A stretch of DNA of 64,000 nt, taken from assembly GCF_007096635.1 (NCBI RefSeq), contig NZ_VKAA01000009.1, positions 62,001 to 126,000 on the forward strand. Reading direction: 5' to 3'. Source of the stretch: Mycolicibacterium sp. 018/SC-01/001 (GTDB taxonomy: Bacteria; Actinomycetota; Actinomycetes; Mycobacteriales; Mycobacteriaceae). The position numbers and the translations under genes are program-made. The notes below the pieces were generated by a model. It worked only from the letters and a program-made list of their open reading frames with translations. It was not told the origin of the DNA and made no database searches. This document shows positions 21,790-30,535 of this stretch, piece by piece. How positions within the stretch are numbered: the stretch's first letter is position 1; the number at the start of each line of letters is the position of its first letter.

Positions 21790-23274
21790 GTGAGTACCGA
21801 GCACTACGACGCTGTCATCGTCGGCGCGGGATTCGGCGGAATGGGTGCCGCAATCCAGCTGAACAGGCTGGGGTACCGCCGGATCGTCATCCTCGACAGG
21901 GAGGACGATCTCGGCGGTACCTGGCATGTCAACCGGTACCCGGGTCTGACGGTCGACGTCCCCTCCACCACGTACTCGTACTGGTTCGAACCGAACCCGT
22001 ACTGGTCGCGGCTCTACGCACCCGGCGCTGAGCTCAAGAGCTACGCCGAGCACGTCGCCGACAAGTACGATCTGCGGCGCTACATGCGGTTCAACACCAC
22101 GGTCGAGGGTGCGCGCTGGGACGAGGAGTCGCAGACGTGGCAGGTGTCGCTGCAGGGCGGCCAGACCCTACGGGCGCAGTTCCTGATCCTGGCCACCGGC
22201 TACCTGTGCCAGCCCAAGAAGCCCGACATCCCCGGTATCGACGACTTCGCCGGCACGGTGTTGCACGCCCAGGAGTGGAACGACGACTACTCGCTGCGCG
22301 GGAAGAAGGCGGCGATCATCGGCACCGGGTCGACCGGCGTGCAGTTGATCCCGAAGCTCGCCGAGGACGTCGCCGAGCTCACGGTGTATCAGCGCACGCC
22401 GATCTGGGTGATGCCGAAGTTCGATATGACCTTCGGCCCCGCCGCGCAGCGATTGTTCGCCAGATTCCCTGTCACACAACGGCTTCTGCGTCTGTCCAGC
22501 GACCTGTTCATGGACATCATGGTGACGATCGCGATGTGGAAGTTCCGGCAGTTCCGCCCGGTGAACACGGCGGCCGCCGCCATCGGCGCGCTGCACCGCT
22601 TCCTGGCGATCCGTGACAAGGAGCTGCGGCGCAAGCTCACCCCGAACTACGACTTCGGCTGCAAGCGCCCCACGTTGTCGAACGTGTACTACCGGACGTT
22701 CAACAAGCCGCACGTCAACCTGGAGTCCGCAGGCATCGAGCGCATCGAGCCCGACGGCATCGTCGGCCGCGACGGCGTCAAGCGCTCCATCGACACCCTG
22801 GTGCTCGCGACGGGATTCGACGTGTGGGAGTCCAACCTGCCGGCGATCCCGGTGATCGGCCGGGAGGGCCGCGACCTCGGAAAGTGGTGGCGGGAGAACA
22901 GGTTCCAGGCATACGAGGGCATGACGGTGCCGCTGTTCCCGAACATGGTGACCCAGGCCAGCCCGTACGCGTGGGTGGGCATGTCGTGGTTCGACACGGT
23001 CGAATACCAGATGCGGCACATGAAGCGGCTCTTCGGTGAGCTGCAGCGCAGCGGCGGCCGGACGTTCGAGGTCACCGAGGAGGCCAACGACCGGTTCCTG
23101 AACCGCATGCTGACCCTGCTCGACGATTCGGTGTTCCGGCTCGGCGACTGCACCAACTCGCGGTCATACTGGTTCAACAGCTCCGGTGAGGCGCCGCTGT
23201 TCCGGCCCACGTCGATACGGCAGGCCGTCAAGGAGCAGGAGCACTTTCCGCTCAGCGATTACCAGATCGCCTGA
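21790..23274 (+). CDS. FAD-dependent flavoprotein monooxygenase (Baeyer-Villiger-like)
   Basis: 494 residues from the GTG at 21790. There are two dinucleotide folds: FAD-binding GAGFGGMG near residue 13 and NAD(P)H-binding GTGSTGVQ near 180. Between them is FAGTVLHAQEW, a version of the Baeyer-Villiger fingerprint FxGxxxHxxxW. DREDDLGGTWHVNRYPGLTVDVPS is the second FAD contact. Such enzymes oxygenate ketones or other hydrophobic substrates. The P450 gene follows after 20 bases, so the pair is likely one operon. A close paralogue lies inverted at 27660-29147. Confidence 0.9.
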   Translation: MSTEHYDAVIVGAGFGGMGAAIQLNRLGYRRIVILDREDDLGGTWHVNRYPGLTVDVPSTTYSYWFEPNPYWSRLYAPGAELKSYAEHVADKYDLRRYMRFNTTVEGARWDEESQTWQVSLQGGQTLRAQFLILATGYLCQPKKPDIPGIDDFAGTVLHAQEWNDDYSLRGKKAAIIGTGSTGVQLIPKLAEDVAELTVYQRTPIWVMPKFDMTFGPAAQRLFARFPVTQRLLRLSSDLFMDIMVTIAMWKFRQFRPVNTAAAAIGALHRFLAIRDKELRRKLTPNYDFGCKRPTLSNVYYRTFNKPHVNLESAGIERIEPDGIVGRDGVKRSIDTLVLATGFDVWESNLPAIPVIGREGRDLGKWWRENRFQAYEGMTVPLFPNMVTQASPYAWVGMSWFDTVEYQMRHMKRLFGELQRSGGRTFEVTEEANDRFLNRMLTLLDDSVFRLGDCTNSRSYWFNSSGEAPLFRPTSIRQAVKEQEHFPLSDYQIA

Positions 23275-23294
23275 CGTAGTCAAGAGGTGACACC

Positions 23295-24665
23295 ATGACA
23301 GCGGCCACCACAGATCCGGTCAAGCTGCCGCCCGGCCCGCGTGTGCCGAGCCTGCTCCAGGGCGCGGTCGTGCTCGCGGCCCGCTACGGCTCGATCGCGG
23401 CGCTCGGCCGCCGGTTCGGCTCGACGTTCACCCTGCAGGTGCCGGTGTTCGGCACCACGGTGGTGATCAGCGATCCCGCGCTGGTCAAGGAGTTGTTCAG
23501 CAGCAGCCGCGAACTGATCGGCCGCCCGCAGAACAACCTGGGCGGCGACGTGCTGGGCCCGGGTTCGATCTTCAACCTCGAGGGTGACGAGCTGCTCGCG
23601 CGGCGCAAGCTGTTGCTGCCGCCGTTCAACGGCAAGAACATGCGCGCCTACGAGAGCGTCACCGAGGAGGAGGTGCGCAAAGAGACCGCCACGTGGGCCG
23701 AGGGAGTCGAGTTCCCGACCGTCGACCCGATGATGCGGATCACGCTCAACACGATCCTGCGCACCGTGTTCGGCGCCGAGGGCGCCGAACTCGACGAGAT
23801 GCGCGAGCTGATGCCCAAGGCCGTCGAGTTCGGGTCGAAGATCGCGCTGATGCCGTCGATCGTGCGCAAGGACGTCGGGCCGTGGAGCCCGGGCGGGAAG
23901 TTCGCCGGCTATCGCCGCCGCATGGACGAGCTGCTGAAATCGGTGATGAGCCAAGCACGTTCGGATCCGGACTTCGCCGATCGCGGCGACGTGCTGTCGC
24001 TGCTCCTGCAGGCCCGCTACGACGACGGCTCACCGATCCCGGACAACTACATCGTCGACGAACTGCTCACGATGCTGGTCGCCGGGCACGAGACCACATC
24101 CACGCAGCTGGCGTGGACGATCGAGCGTATCCGCCGCCACCCCGACCTGCTGGTCCGGTTGACCGACGAGGTCGATGCCGGCGGCAACGAGCTGCTGCTG
24201 GCCACCATCGCCGAATCGCAACGCACCCGCCCGGTGCTGACGGCCGCCCTGCGTCGAGCCCGCACCCGAATTCAGCTGGGGGAGTGGGTCATTCCCGAGG
24301 GCGCGACCATTCTTGCCAGCACCCAGCTGGCGATGGCCGCCGAGAGCAGCTTCCCCGATGCCGAGCGCTTCGACCCCGACCGCTTCGTCGGTAAGCCGCC
24401 CAATCCGTTCGCGTGGATTCCGTTCGGCGGCGGCATGATGCGGTGCATCGGAGCGTCGTTCGCGACGATGGAGATGGAGGTCACGCTGCGCACGATCCTG
24501 CGTGAGTTCCGCATCGAGCCCACCAGCGAGCCCGACGAGAAGCCGCACAGCCGTGGCGTCACCGTCACGCCGGGCCGGGGCGGCCGCATCGTCGTGCACC
24601 GCCGTAGCCCCGCCGCGCCCCGCGCCTCCGATTCGGTGGCGGCGGGTAACGGCGAGACGCGCTAG
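23295..24665 (+). CDS. Cytochrome P450
   Basis: 456 residues from the ATG at 23295 (ribosome site GAGGTGACACC). The I-helix reads AGHETTSTQ, the K-helix ExxR is in ESQRTRP, and the haem loop is FGGGMMRCIG with the proximal Cys. It is soluble, as are other bacterial P450s, and needs separate ferredoxin and reductase, none of which is encoded nearby. Co-directional coupling to the FAD monooxygenase suggests sequential oxidation of a hydrophobic compound. It ends convergently with a methyltransferase, sharing CTAG at 24662-24665. Confidence 0.93.
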   Translation: MTAATTDPVKLPPGPRVPSLLQGAVVLAARYGSIAALGRRFGSTFTLQVPVFGTTVVISDPALVKELFSSSRELIGRPQNNLGGDVLGPGSIFNLEGDELLARRKLLLPPFNGKNMRAYESVTEEEVRKETATWAEGVEFPTVDPMMRITLNTILRTVFGAEGAELDEMRELMPKAVEFGSKIALMPSIVRKDVGPWSPGGKFAGYRRRMDELLKSVMSQARSDPDFADRGDVLSLLLQARYDDGSPIPDNYIVDELLTMLVAGHETTSTQLAWTIERIRRHPDLLVRLTDEVDAGGNELLLATIAESQRTRPVLTAALRRARTRIQLGEWVIPEGATILASTQLAMAAESSFPDAERFDPDRFVGKPPNPFAWIPFGGGMMRCIGASFATMEMEVTLRTILREFRIEPTSEPDEKPHSRGVTVTPGRGGRIVVHRRSPAAPRASDSVAAGNGETR

Positions 24666-25489
24666 AACCGGTAGGACAGCACGCGCGCCTTGCGGGCGAT
24701 CGCCGGGACGCGGTGGGACAGTCGCGCGGCCAGGCGGAGTCCGCGGGGGAAGTCGGCGGCTTCGGGTCGCTGCATCACGCTCTGCTCGTCGCGCAGGGTG
24801 AGTCTGGGATTCCAGGATTCGGGTCGGCGGGCGTCGGCGAAGCCCGGGAAGTTCCACTGGTCGTGGGGCGAATTCGTCTTGCGTGAGGTGGCCAGCCGGC
24901 CCATCATCCGGTTGAGCTTGCTGACCGGTCCGTAGTCGTTGAAGGCGAGCAGACCGGCGGCGAAATGCGTTGTCACATCGGCAAACAACGCCTTGACCGT
25001 GGCTTCGTCGAGGAAGGCGATCAGACCGTCGGCGAACATCATCGCGGGCCGGTCCGCGGGGATCTCGGCGGCCCAACCGGGGACGGCCAGATCGGCGGGT
25101 ACCGGGTGATCGGCCGGATGCGCGGGAAGCACGGCCGCGCGCACCGCCAGCACCGCCGGACGGTCGACGCTGTACCAGTCGACGCCGGGCCCGGGGTCCA
25201 CTCGGTGCACGGCCGACGACAGTCCTGCGCCCAGGTCGACGACCACGGCATCGCGGTGCTCGGACACGAAGGTCCTGATGATGTCGTCGAGCATCTTGGC
25301 GCGCAGGGCCACCAGCGGCACCACGCTCGGTGTCGCGGCGAGGCTGCTGAAGTCGTAGTCGATGGCGCGCACGGTCTCGTCGGACCACCGATCGCCCAGA
25401 ATGGGGCGGGCCGCACGCTGGTCGAGGGCGCGGCAGTATTCGGTCAGCAGAGCGGTCTGTTCGAGCGGGGCGAGGTGGCCGACGTCCAT
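24662..25489 (-). CDS. SAM-dependent methyltransferase (LCMT/Tcmp-like)
   Basis: 275 residues from the ATG at 25489 (MDVGHLAPLEQTALL); the longer frame runs into the upstream PE-PPE gene. Motif I is AVVVDLGAGLSSAVHRVD and the next acidic strand is VDWYSVDRPAVL. This gives the same family as the gene at 12344-13168, but the two are clearly diverged. It lies 28 bases downstream of the PE-PPE hydrolase gene on the same strand, so they are probably cotranscribed. Substrate is unknown. Confidence 0.82.
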   Translation of the reverse strand: MDVGHLAPLEQTALLTEYCRALDQRAARPILGDRWSDETVRAIDYDFSSLAATPSVVPLVALRAKMLDDIIRTFVSEHRDAVVVDLGAGLSSAVHRVDPGPGVDWYSVDRPAVLAVRAAVLPAHPADHPVPADLAVPGWAAEIPADRPAMMFADGLIAFLDEATVKALFADVTTHFAAGLLAFNDYGPVSKLNRMMGRLATSRKTNSPHDQWNFPGFADARRPESWNPRLTLRDEQSVMQRPEAADFPRGLRLAARLSHRVPAIARKARVLSYRF

Positions 25490-25517
25490 GGCCTCAAGCC
25501 AAGCACAGCCCGACTCG

Positions 25518-26747
25518 TCAGTCCTGACCGGCTGCACCGTCCGACGAGCCGGACGAGGAGCCGGACGGTGTGTCCGATCGGGTGGCCGACGCGCGTGTGT
25601 GCCGCTCGAAGAGCCGGGCGAACGGCCGCTTGCGCGTGGCGTGCCGATCGGCGGACGTCGTGGCCGTCGACGTCTTCGCTTCTCCCACCGGGGATGTCGT
25701 GTCCAGTGCCCCGGGGTCGTCTGGTTCGGCGACGTCAATCGATTCGGCGACATCGGCCGCGCTGGTGGTCGAGCCGGTGGCGACGACCGGCTCGTCCACG
25801 TCCGCGGGCTCGGCCGCCGCTGCTTTCCGGGCGGCGCGAGCGGTCGTCAGCGCGGTGGCGAGCGGGGTGGCGGTGCGCGCCTGTGGCTCCGGCTCGGCAG
25901 CCGGCGGCGTGACGACCGGGGGCGCCAGATCAGGTGGCCAGCCAGGGGATGCCGGCAGGTAGGACCGGTCGTAAGCCTTCTCGATGATCTTCTTGAGGGG
26001 TTCGTTCAGCTCGTCAGCCAGCTTGTCCAGACCCATCTCGCGCAGCGGATCCAGCAGCGGGATGTTCTCCGTGGGAACGAACACGTAGATCGTGTTGCCC
26101 TCTTTCCAGACGTAGTTGCGCGGGTCGTAGATGTCGACGTCCTCGTAGTGGGTGTGGATGCCGGTCAAGCCTGCGTTGGCGTTGAGGAAGGCGAGCAGGT
26201 TCAACGGCTGGTCGGGCCAGTCCGATGCTCGGTCGTATTGCCGTGTCACATCGATGATCTGGAAGTCGGTGTCGGGTGTCACCGAGCCGAGACGCCGGTG
26301 CGTGCCGCCGTGCTTGTTCTCCGGGTTGCCGATCAGCACGAAGCTGACCTGCTGTGGTGTCGGCGCCCCGTCCTTTCCGGCGTGATCGTCGAGCCACTGC
26401 GAGACCACCCGCGCGCCCTGGCTGTAGCCGAACACCACCAGGGGCTGGGTCAGGTCAGCGGCGGCGAGTGCGGCGTTGAGGTCGGCCGCGCCGGTGTACC
26501 GATCGAGGTAGGGGTAGTCCACCTTCGTGCACGTCCGCGTTCCGGTGCACATGATGCCGCCGTGGTTGTCGCTGTTGAGCCCCGGATAGAGCGCCAAGGT
26601 CACCATCGTGAAGGGATCGGGCAGCTCGTCCGCTGCTGCAGGCGCCGCGCCGAGGGTGGACGCCCCGACGGGGAGGACCGCAGCCGCTGCGGCCACGGCT
26701 ACCCACCGGCGAGCTGAGTGCTTTGCTGACTTCCTCGTCACCCGCAT
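25518..26747 (-). CDS. Secreted PE-PPE-domain serine hydrolase with polar tail
   Basis: 409 residues. A signal peptide (AAAAVLPVGASTLGAAPAAAD) is followed by a PE-PPE-type alpha/beta hydrolase domain: nucleophile elbow VVFGYSQGARVVSQWL, then DWPDQPLNLLAFLNANAG and the His region IHTHYEDVD. In M. tuberculosis this domain usually sits behind PE or PPE modules; here a plain Sec signal replaces them. From about residue 270 the protein is Pro/Ala/Glu/Ser-rich and ends GSSSGSSDGAAGQD. It probably acts on acyl esters at the cell envelope (inference). A methyltransferase gene follows. Confidence 0.86.
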   Translation of the reverse strand: MRVTRKSAKHSARRWVAVAAAAAVLPVGASTLGAAPAAADELPDPFTMVTLALYPGLNSDNHGGIMCTGTRTCTKVDYPYLDRYTGAADLNAALAAADLTQPLVVFGYSQGARVVSQWLDDHAGKDGAPTPQQVSFVLIGNPENKHGGTHRRLGSVTPDTDFQIIDVTRQYDRASDWPDQPLNLLAFLNANAGLTGIHTHYEDVDIYDPRNYVWKEGNTIYVFVPTENIPLLDPLREMGLDKLADELNEPLKKIIEKAYDRSYLPASPGWPPDLAPPVVTPPAAEPEPQARTATPLATALTTARAARKAAAAEPADVDEPVVATGSTTSAADVAESIDVAEPDDPGALDTTSPVGEAKTSTATTSADRHATRKRPFARLFERHTRASATRSDTPSGSSSGSSDGAAGQD

Positions 26748-26928
26748 GAGCCCTCCCCGGCGCCGCGATTTGCTGCGTACCGCTCACCCTACTCCTGTTG
26801 AGGGCCCAACAGCGCCGTTCAGACGGCATTTCTCGGCGTTAACTCGATCGTCAAATATGACGTTTCGCCGATTGCGACCGAAAAGATGTTTGAGAACGCT
26901 GGTTAATGGTTACCGAGTTTGCCCGGCA

Positions 26929-27600
26929 TCAGAGTTTGCCCGCCACGAAGTCGGCCGCCTGATCCACCATCCCGTTCTGCACGTACGCGAAGTGCGCGGG
27001 CAGGCTCAGCCCGCGGGAGCAGAACAGGTCGTCGAGCGCACACATGTCGATGCTTCGGGAGCCGTAGGTGGTGCTCATCGCGGGCAGCGGACCGCCGCCC
27101 TTGACGTCGCGCAGCGGATTGCCGAACACGGCGATGGCCGCGATGTGATCGGACAGATGGGCCGGCAGGGGTGTCGGCGTGTAATGACCCAGCGGCTGCG
27201 GGTCCACGGTGATCAGATCGATGACGCCGGCGCCCTGGGACATGCCGCCGAGCACCAGCCTGGTCGCGGGGCAGTTGTCGGCCATCCACTGCACCCGGCC
27301 GGCGGCATCCGCGGCTCCGGCCGGCGCGGACGTGTCGAAGTCGAAGCCCGCCGGGTAGTTGACCGCGTAGGCGCCCACGGACCGACCACCGACCTTGGAT
27401 CGCAGCGCGTCGACGAAAGCGTCGCCGACGAACCCGAGGCCGGGGTCGGCGCCGGTGCCGCGGGCGAAGATGACCTCGATGTCGGGGCAGGGTTGGGCCT
27501 GCGCGGCGGGGGAGCCGGCCAGCGTGGCCAGCATTGCCATCGGCGCCAGAATCACCGCTCCGAGAACGCCCTTGGCTCGCTTGAACTCTCGCCTACCCAT
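26929..27600 (-). CDS. Secreted cutinase-family serine esterase
   Basis: 223 residues. A signal peptide (VILAPMAMLATLAGSPAAQAQP) precedes a cutinase fold: CPDIEVIFARGTGADPGLG, nucleophile GMSQGAGVIDL, and the Asp/His part SIDMCALDDLFCSRGLSLPAHFAYV with paired cysteines. This matches mycobacterial cutinase-like proteins (Culp), which are secreted esterases or lipases. It lies upstream of the PE-PPE hydrolase gene on the same strand, separated by an AT-richer 181-base spacer, so the two likely have separate promoters. Confidence 0.93.
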   Translation of the reverse strand: MGRREFKRAKGVLGAVILAPMAMLATLAGSPAAQAQPCPDIEVIFARGTGADPGLGFVGDAFVDALRSKVGGRSVGAYAVNYPAGFDFDTSAPAGAADAAGRVQWMADNCPATRLVLGGMSQGAGVIDLITVDPQPLGHYTPTPLPAHLSDHIAAIAVFGNPLRDVKGGGPLPAMSTTYGSRSIDMCALDDLFCSRGLSLPAHFAYVQNGMVDQAADFVAGKL

Positions 27601-27659
27601 GGCACCATGCTAGCCAGGTCGCTCACAGGTACCGGGAAAACCGTCCCTGACCTGCGGTG

Positions 27660-29147
27660 TCAGCTGAAGGCGTAGTGGCTGAGCGGAAAGCTCTCGTTCT
27701 CGCGGTTGGTTTCGTTCGTCGACGCGGGCCGCACAAGCGTCTCCCCGCTGGGGCTGAAGTAGTAGGACCGCGACCGCGCGCAGTCACCCTGCCGGAACAC
27801 GGTCTTGCCCAACTTCGCCGACATCCGTTGCCGGAATTCCGTATTGGCTTCCTCGGTCACCTCGAAGACACGTGCGCCGCGGCGCTGCAGCTCACCGAAC
27901 AGCCGGTCCATGTGCCGCATCTGGTACTCCATGGTGTTGAAGTACGACAGGCCGCTCGACGCGTACGGCCCGGCCAGGCTGAACAGGTTGGGGAACGCGG
28001 GCACCGTGACCCCCTGATATGACTGGAAACCGTTGTCGCGCCACCATTTTCCGAGGTTGCGGGCATCGCGGCCGATCAGCTCGATGGCCGGGATGTTGGC
28101 TTCCCAGATGTCGAATCCGGTGCACAGCACCAGGGTGTCGATCGCGGTCTTGGTGCCGTCGCACGCCACGATGCCGTCGGAGACGATGCGCTCGATGCCC
28201 GCGGTCTGCAGGTGCACATGCGGTTTCGCCAGCGTGCGGTAGTAGGAGTTCGAGTAGGTGGGCCGCTTGCAACCGAAGTCGTAATCGGGGGTCAACTTCT
28301 TGCGCAGGCCCTTGTCGCGGATGGAGACGAAGCGCAACAGCGCCGACAGATACGACGCGAAGACGTTGAGCTGCCGGAAATACTTGTAGTTGATCACCGA
28401 CAGGATCATCATCGCCTCGAGGTTGGCGTCTGTAGTGAAGCGGAAAGCCCTCTGCAGCAGAGGGATTCGGGCGAACAGCCGCCGCAGGACCGGTGGGATG
28501 GCGAAGTCCATCTTGGGCACCACATGAATGGGGGTGCGCTGGTAGACCGTCAGCTCGGCCGCGCTCTTGGACAGTTCGGGGATCAGCTGCACGGCGGTGG
28601 CACCCGTTCCGATCAGACCGATCCGCTCGCCGGCGGGGGAGTAGTCGTCGTCCCAGTCCATGCTGTGGATGATGCGGCCGGCGAAGTCGTCGATACCCGG
28701 GATGTCGGGGTTGCGTGGCTGCGAGAGATACCCGGTCGCGGTGATCAGGAACCGCGAGGTCAGCGTCTCGCCATCGGCGGTGGCGACCTGCCAGAGCTGG
28801 TTCTCCTCGTCCCACCGGGCACCGTCGACCGACACGTTGAACCGCATGTGCCTGCGCAGGTCGTACTTGTCGGCGACGTGCTCGGCATACTCCTTGAGTT
28901 CCGACCCCGGCGCATACAGCCGAGACCACCGTGGATTCGGCTCGAACCAGTAGGAATACGTGGGCGACGGGATGTCGACGGCCAACCCGGGGTAGTGGTT
29001 GACATGCCACGTACCACCGAGGTCGTCCTCGCGATCGACGATGAGGAGGTTGTCGTAGCCCATCTTCTTCAGCTGGATCGACGCACCCATCCCGCCGAAT
29101 CCGGCGCCGACGACGATCGCGTCGTACTGCGGGGAATCCATGGACAT
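27660..29147 (-). CDS. FAD-dependent flavoprotein monooxygenase (paralogue)
   Basis: 495 residues from the ATG at 29147, preceded at 7 bases by GAGGT; another ATG at 29141 is possible. FAD loop GAGFGGMG, NAD(P)H loop GTGATAVQ, and FAGRIIHSMDW as the Baeyer-Villiger-like fingerprint. By eye it is strongly similar along its whole length to the protein at 21790-23274 (for example EHVADKYDLRRHMRFN against EHVADKYDLRRYMRFN), pointing to duplication and inversion. Unlike that copy it has no P450 partner; it is followed by the cutinase gene on the same strand. Confidence 0.9.
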   Translation of the reverse strand: MSMDSPQYDAIVVGAGFGGMGASIQLKKMGYDNLLIVDREDDLGGTWHVNHYPGLAVDIPSPTYSYWFEPNPRWSRLYAPGSELKEYAEHVADKYDLRRHMRFNVSVDGARWDEENQLWQVATADGETLTSRFLITATGYLSQPRNPDIPGIDDFAGRIIHSMDWDDDYSPAGERIGLIGTGATAVQLIPELSKSAAELTVYQRTPIHVVPKMDFAIPPVLRRLFARIPLLQRAFRFTTDANLEAMMILSVINYKYFRQLNVFASYLSALLRFVSIRDKGLRKKLTPDYDFGCKRPTYSNSYYRTLAKPHVHLQTAGIERIVSDGIVACDGTKTAIDTLVLCTGFDIWEANIPAIELIGRDARNLGKWWRDNGFQSYQGVTVPAFPNLFSLAGPYASSGLSYFNTMEYQMRHMDRLFGELQRRGARVFEVTEEANTEFRQRMSAKLGKTVFRQGDCARSRSYYFSPSGETLVRPASTNETNRENESFPLSHYAFS

Positions 29148-29250
29148 CAACGCTACCTCACAGCAAATAGGTCACCGGCGACAGCAGTTTAGGCCGATGG
29201 GGCCCCGAGCGCTCATCGTCGAGTACGGGCCGACCGGTCCCCGGACACCA

Positions 29251-29278
29251 CGAAGCCCCGGACAGAGCCGGGGCTTCG
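29251..29278. terminator. Strong hairpin terminator
   Basis: CGAAGCCCCGG and CCGGGGCTTCG form a perfect 11-bp stem with a 6-base loop. It lies 46 bases past the stop of the minus-strand PE-PPE gene (29324-30535), before the FAD monooxygenase promoter. There is no long T-run, as is common for mycobacterial terminators. Confidence 0.8.
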
Positions 29279-29323
29279 GGCGGGCGTCTGAAAGCTTCAG
29301 CAGCCTCGAGTTCCGGGGAGGGC

Positions 29324-30535
29324 TTACTCCGAGGAGCCAGAGGAGTCAGACGACCCAGATCCGTTGGACGACGAGTCGCCCTTCGCAGCCTGCTGACGGG
29401 CTGCCTTTCGTGCTTCGCGCTTGGCCGCCGCTTCCGCCTTGGCCGTGGCCCTGGCCTCGGCGCGAGCGGCCTTGGCCTCGGCCCGCTGCGCCTTGGCTTC
29501 GGCCCTGGCCTCGGCACGTGCGTCGCGGCGGGCTTGCGCGGCGGTCTTGGGCTCGGGCTGAGCCTGTCCGGCCGACGCCTCGTCTCCCGTGCCGCTGTCC
29601 TTGACGGCCGTGCTGTCCGCGGCCTCCGCGGTCACCGGTGCGGCGAGCGCCGCAACCTTGGCGACGGGCGTGGTGACGTTGTCGTAGCGGCTGTAGCCCT
29701 TTTGGATCTTGGCCGTGAGCTCGGCCTCCTTGGGCTTGAGCCACGGCATCAGCTGCACCAGCGGCAGCGTGGCGGTGGGCACCAGGTAGTGCTCGGTGAC
29801 ACCGCCCTTGGCATTGACGGTCTTCTCGTAGTACATCGTCCCCTTCAGCGATTCCAGCTCCGCCATCGAGGTCGTGTACATGACGGGAACGTGCACGACG
29901 ATCGCGCCGGCCATCGCGTTGGCCATGGCCAGGAAGTTCCACGGGCGATCGGGCATGTCGGCCATGCCGTCGTACTCACCGGTGATCACGACGACGTTGA
30001 ACGGCGTGACGGGCGGCGGCTGGTAGGTGTAGTCGTACTTCGAGCTGTACTTGGCGTCCTTGATCAATTCCTGGCGGCTGGAATCCTCGACGACGATGAA
30101 CGTCACTTTCGAGGGGTCGGGCATCGTGCCCTCTTCCATCCACTGGCGCATCACTTCGTTGACGACGAGCGACCCGGCCGACAGTCCGACCACGGTGACC
30201 TTGTCGGTGGGGGCCGAGAGGTTGCCGACGGCGGTGTCGATGGCCGCGTCCAGGTTCGGGATGCCGATGCGAATCGATGCCCCGAGCGTCATGTCGCCTT
30301 TGCCCGAGTACGGCCCTGCCTCGGCCGGCCACGTCACCGACGTTCGAACATCGTCCTTGAACGCGCCTTCGAGAAGCGGCTTCATCAACGTGTCGTCCAT
30401 CGACTTGATCTTGATGCCGCCGATGATCACCGCAGTGCTCACGGCTCCGGCTCCGGTGGCGGTGGACAGCGCTAGTGCGATCGAGGCAAAAGCGGTGCCA
30501 CAGGCAACACCAGCTTTGCGAATGGTGCTCTTCAT
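29324..30535 (-). CDS. Secreted PE-PPE-domain hydrolase with Ala/Lys/Arg/Glu tail
   Basis: 403 residues. A signal peptide (AFASIALALSTATGAGAVS) precedes a PE-PPE-type domain with nucleophile elbow VVGLSAGSLVVNEVM, MADMPDRPWNFLAMANAMAGAIVVHVPV (acid and His region) and HYLVPTATLPLVQLMPWL. From about residue 325 the chain is built almost only of Ala, Arg, Lys and Glu (RAEAKAARAEARATAKAEAA), likely a long charged helix, and ends in Ser/Gly. Divergent from a second PE-PPE gene across a 1-kb AT-rich spacer. Substrate unknown; envelope acyl esters are likely. Confidence 0.82.
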   Translation of the reverse strand: MKSTIRKAGVACGTAFASIALALSTATGAGAVSTAVIIGGIKIKSMDDTLMKPLLEGAFKDDVRTSVTWPAEAGPYSGKGDMTLGASIRIGIPNLDAAIDTAVGNLSAPTDKVTVVGLSAGSLVVNEVMRQWMEEGTMPDPSKVTFIVVEDSSRQELIKDAKYSSKYDYTYQPPPVTPFNVVVITGEYDGMADMPDRPWNFLAMANAMAGAIVVHVPVMYTTSMAELESLKGTMYYEKTVNAKGGVTEHYLVPTATLPLVQLMPWLKPKEAELTAKIQKGYSRYDNVTTPVAKVAALAAPVTAEAADSTAVKDSGTGDEASAGQAQPEPKTAAQARRDARAEARAEAKAQRAEAKAARAEARATAKAEAAAKREARKAARQQAAKGDSSSNGSGSSDSSGSSE

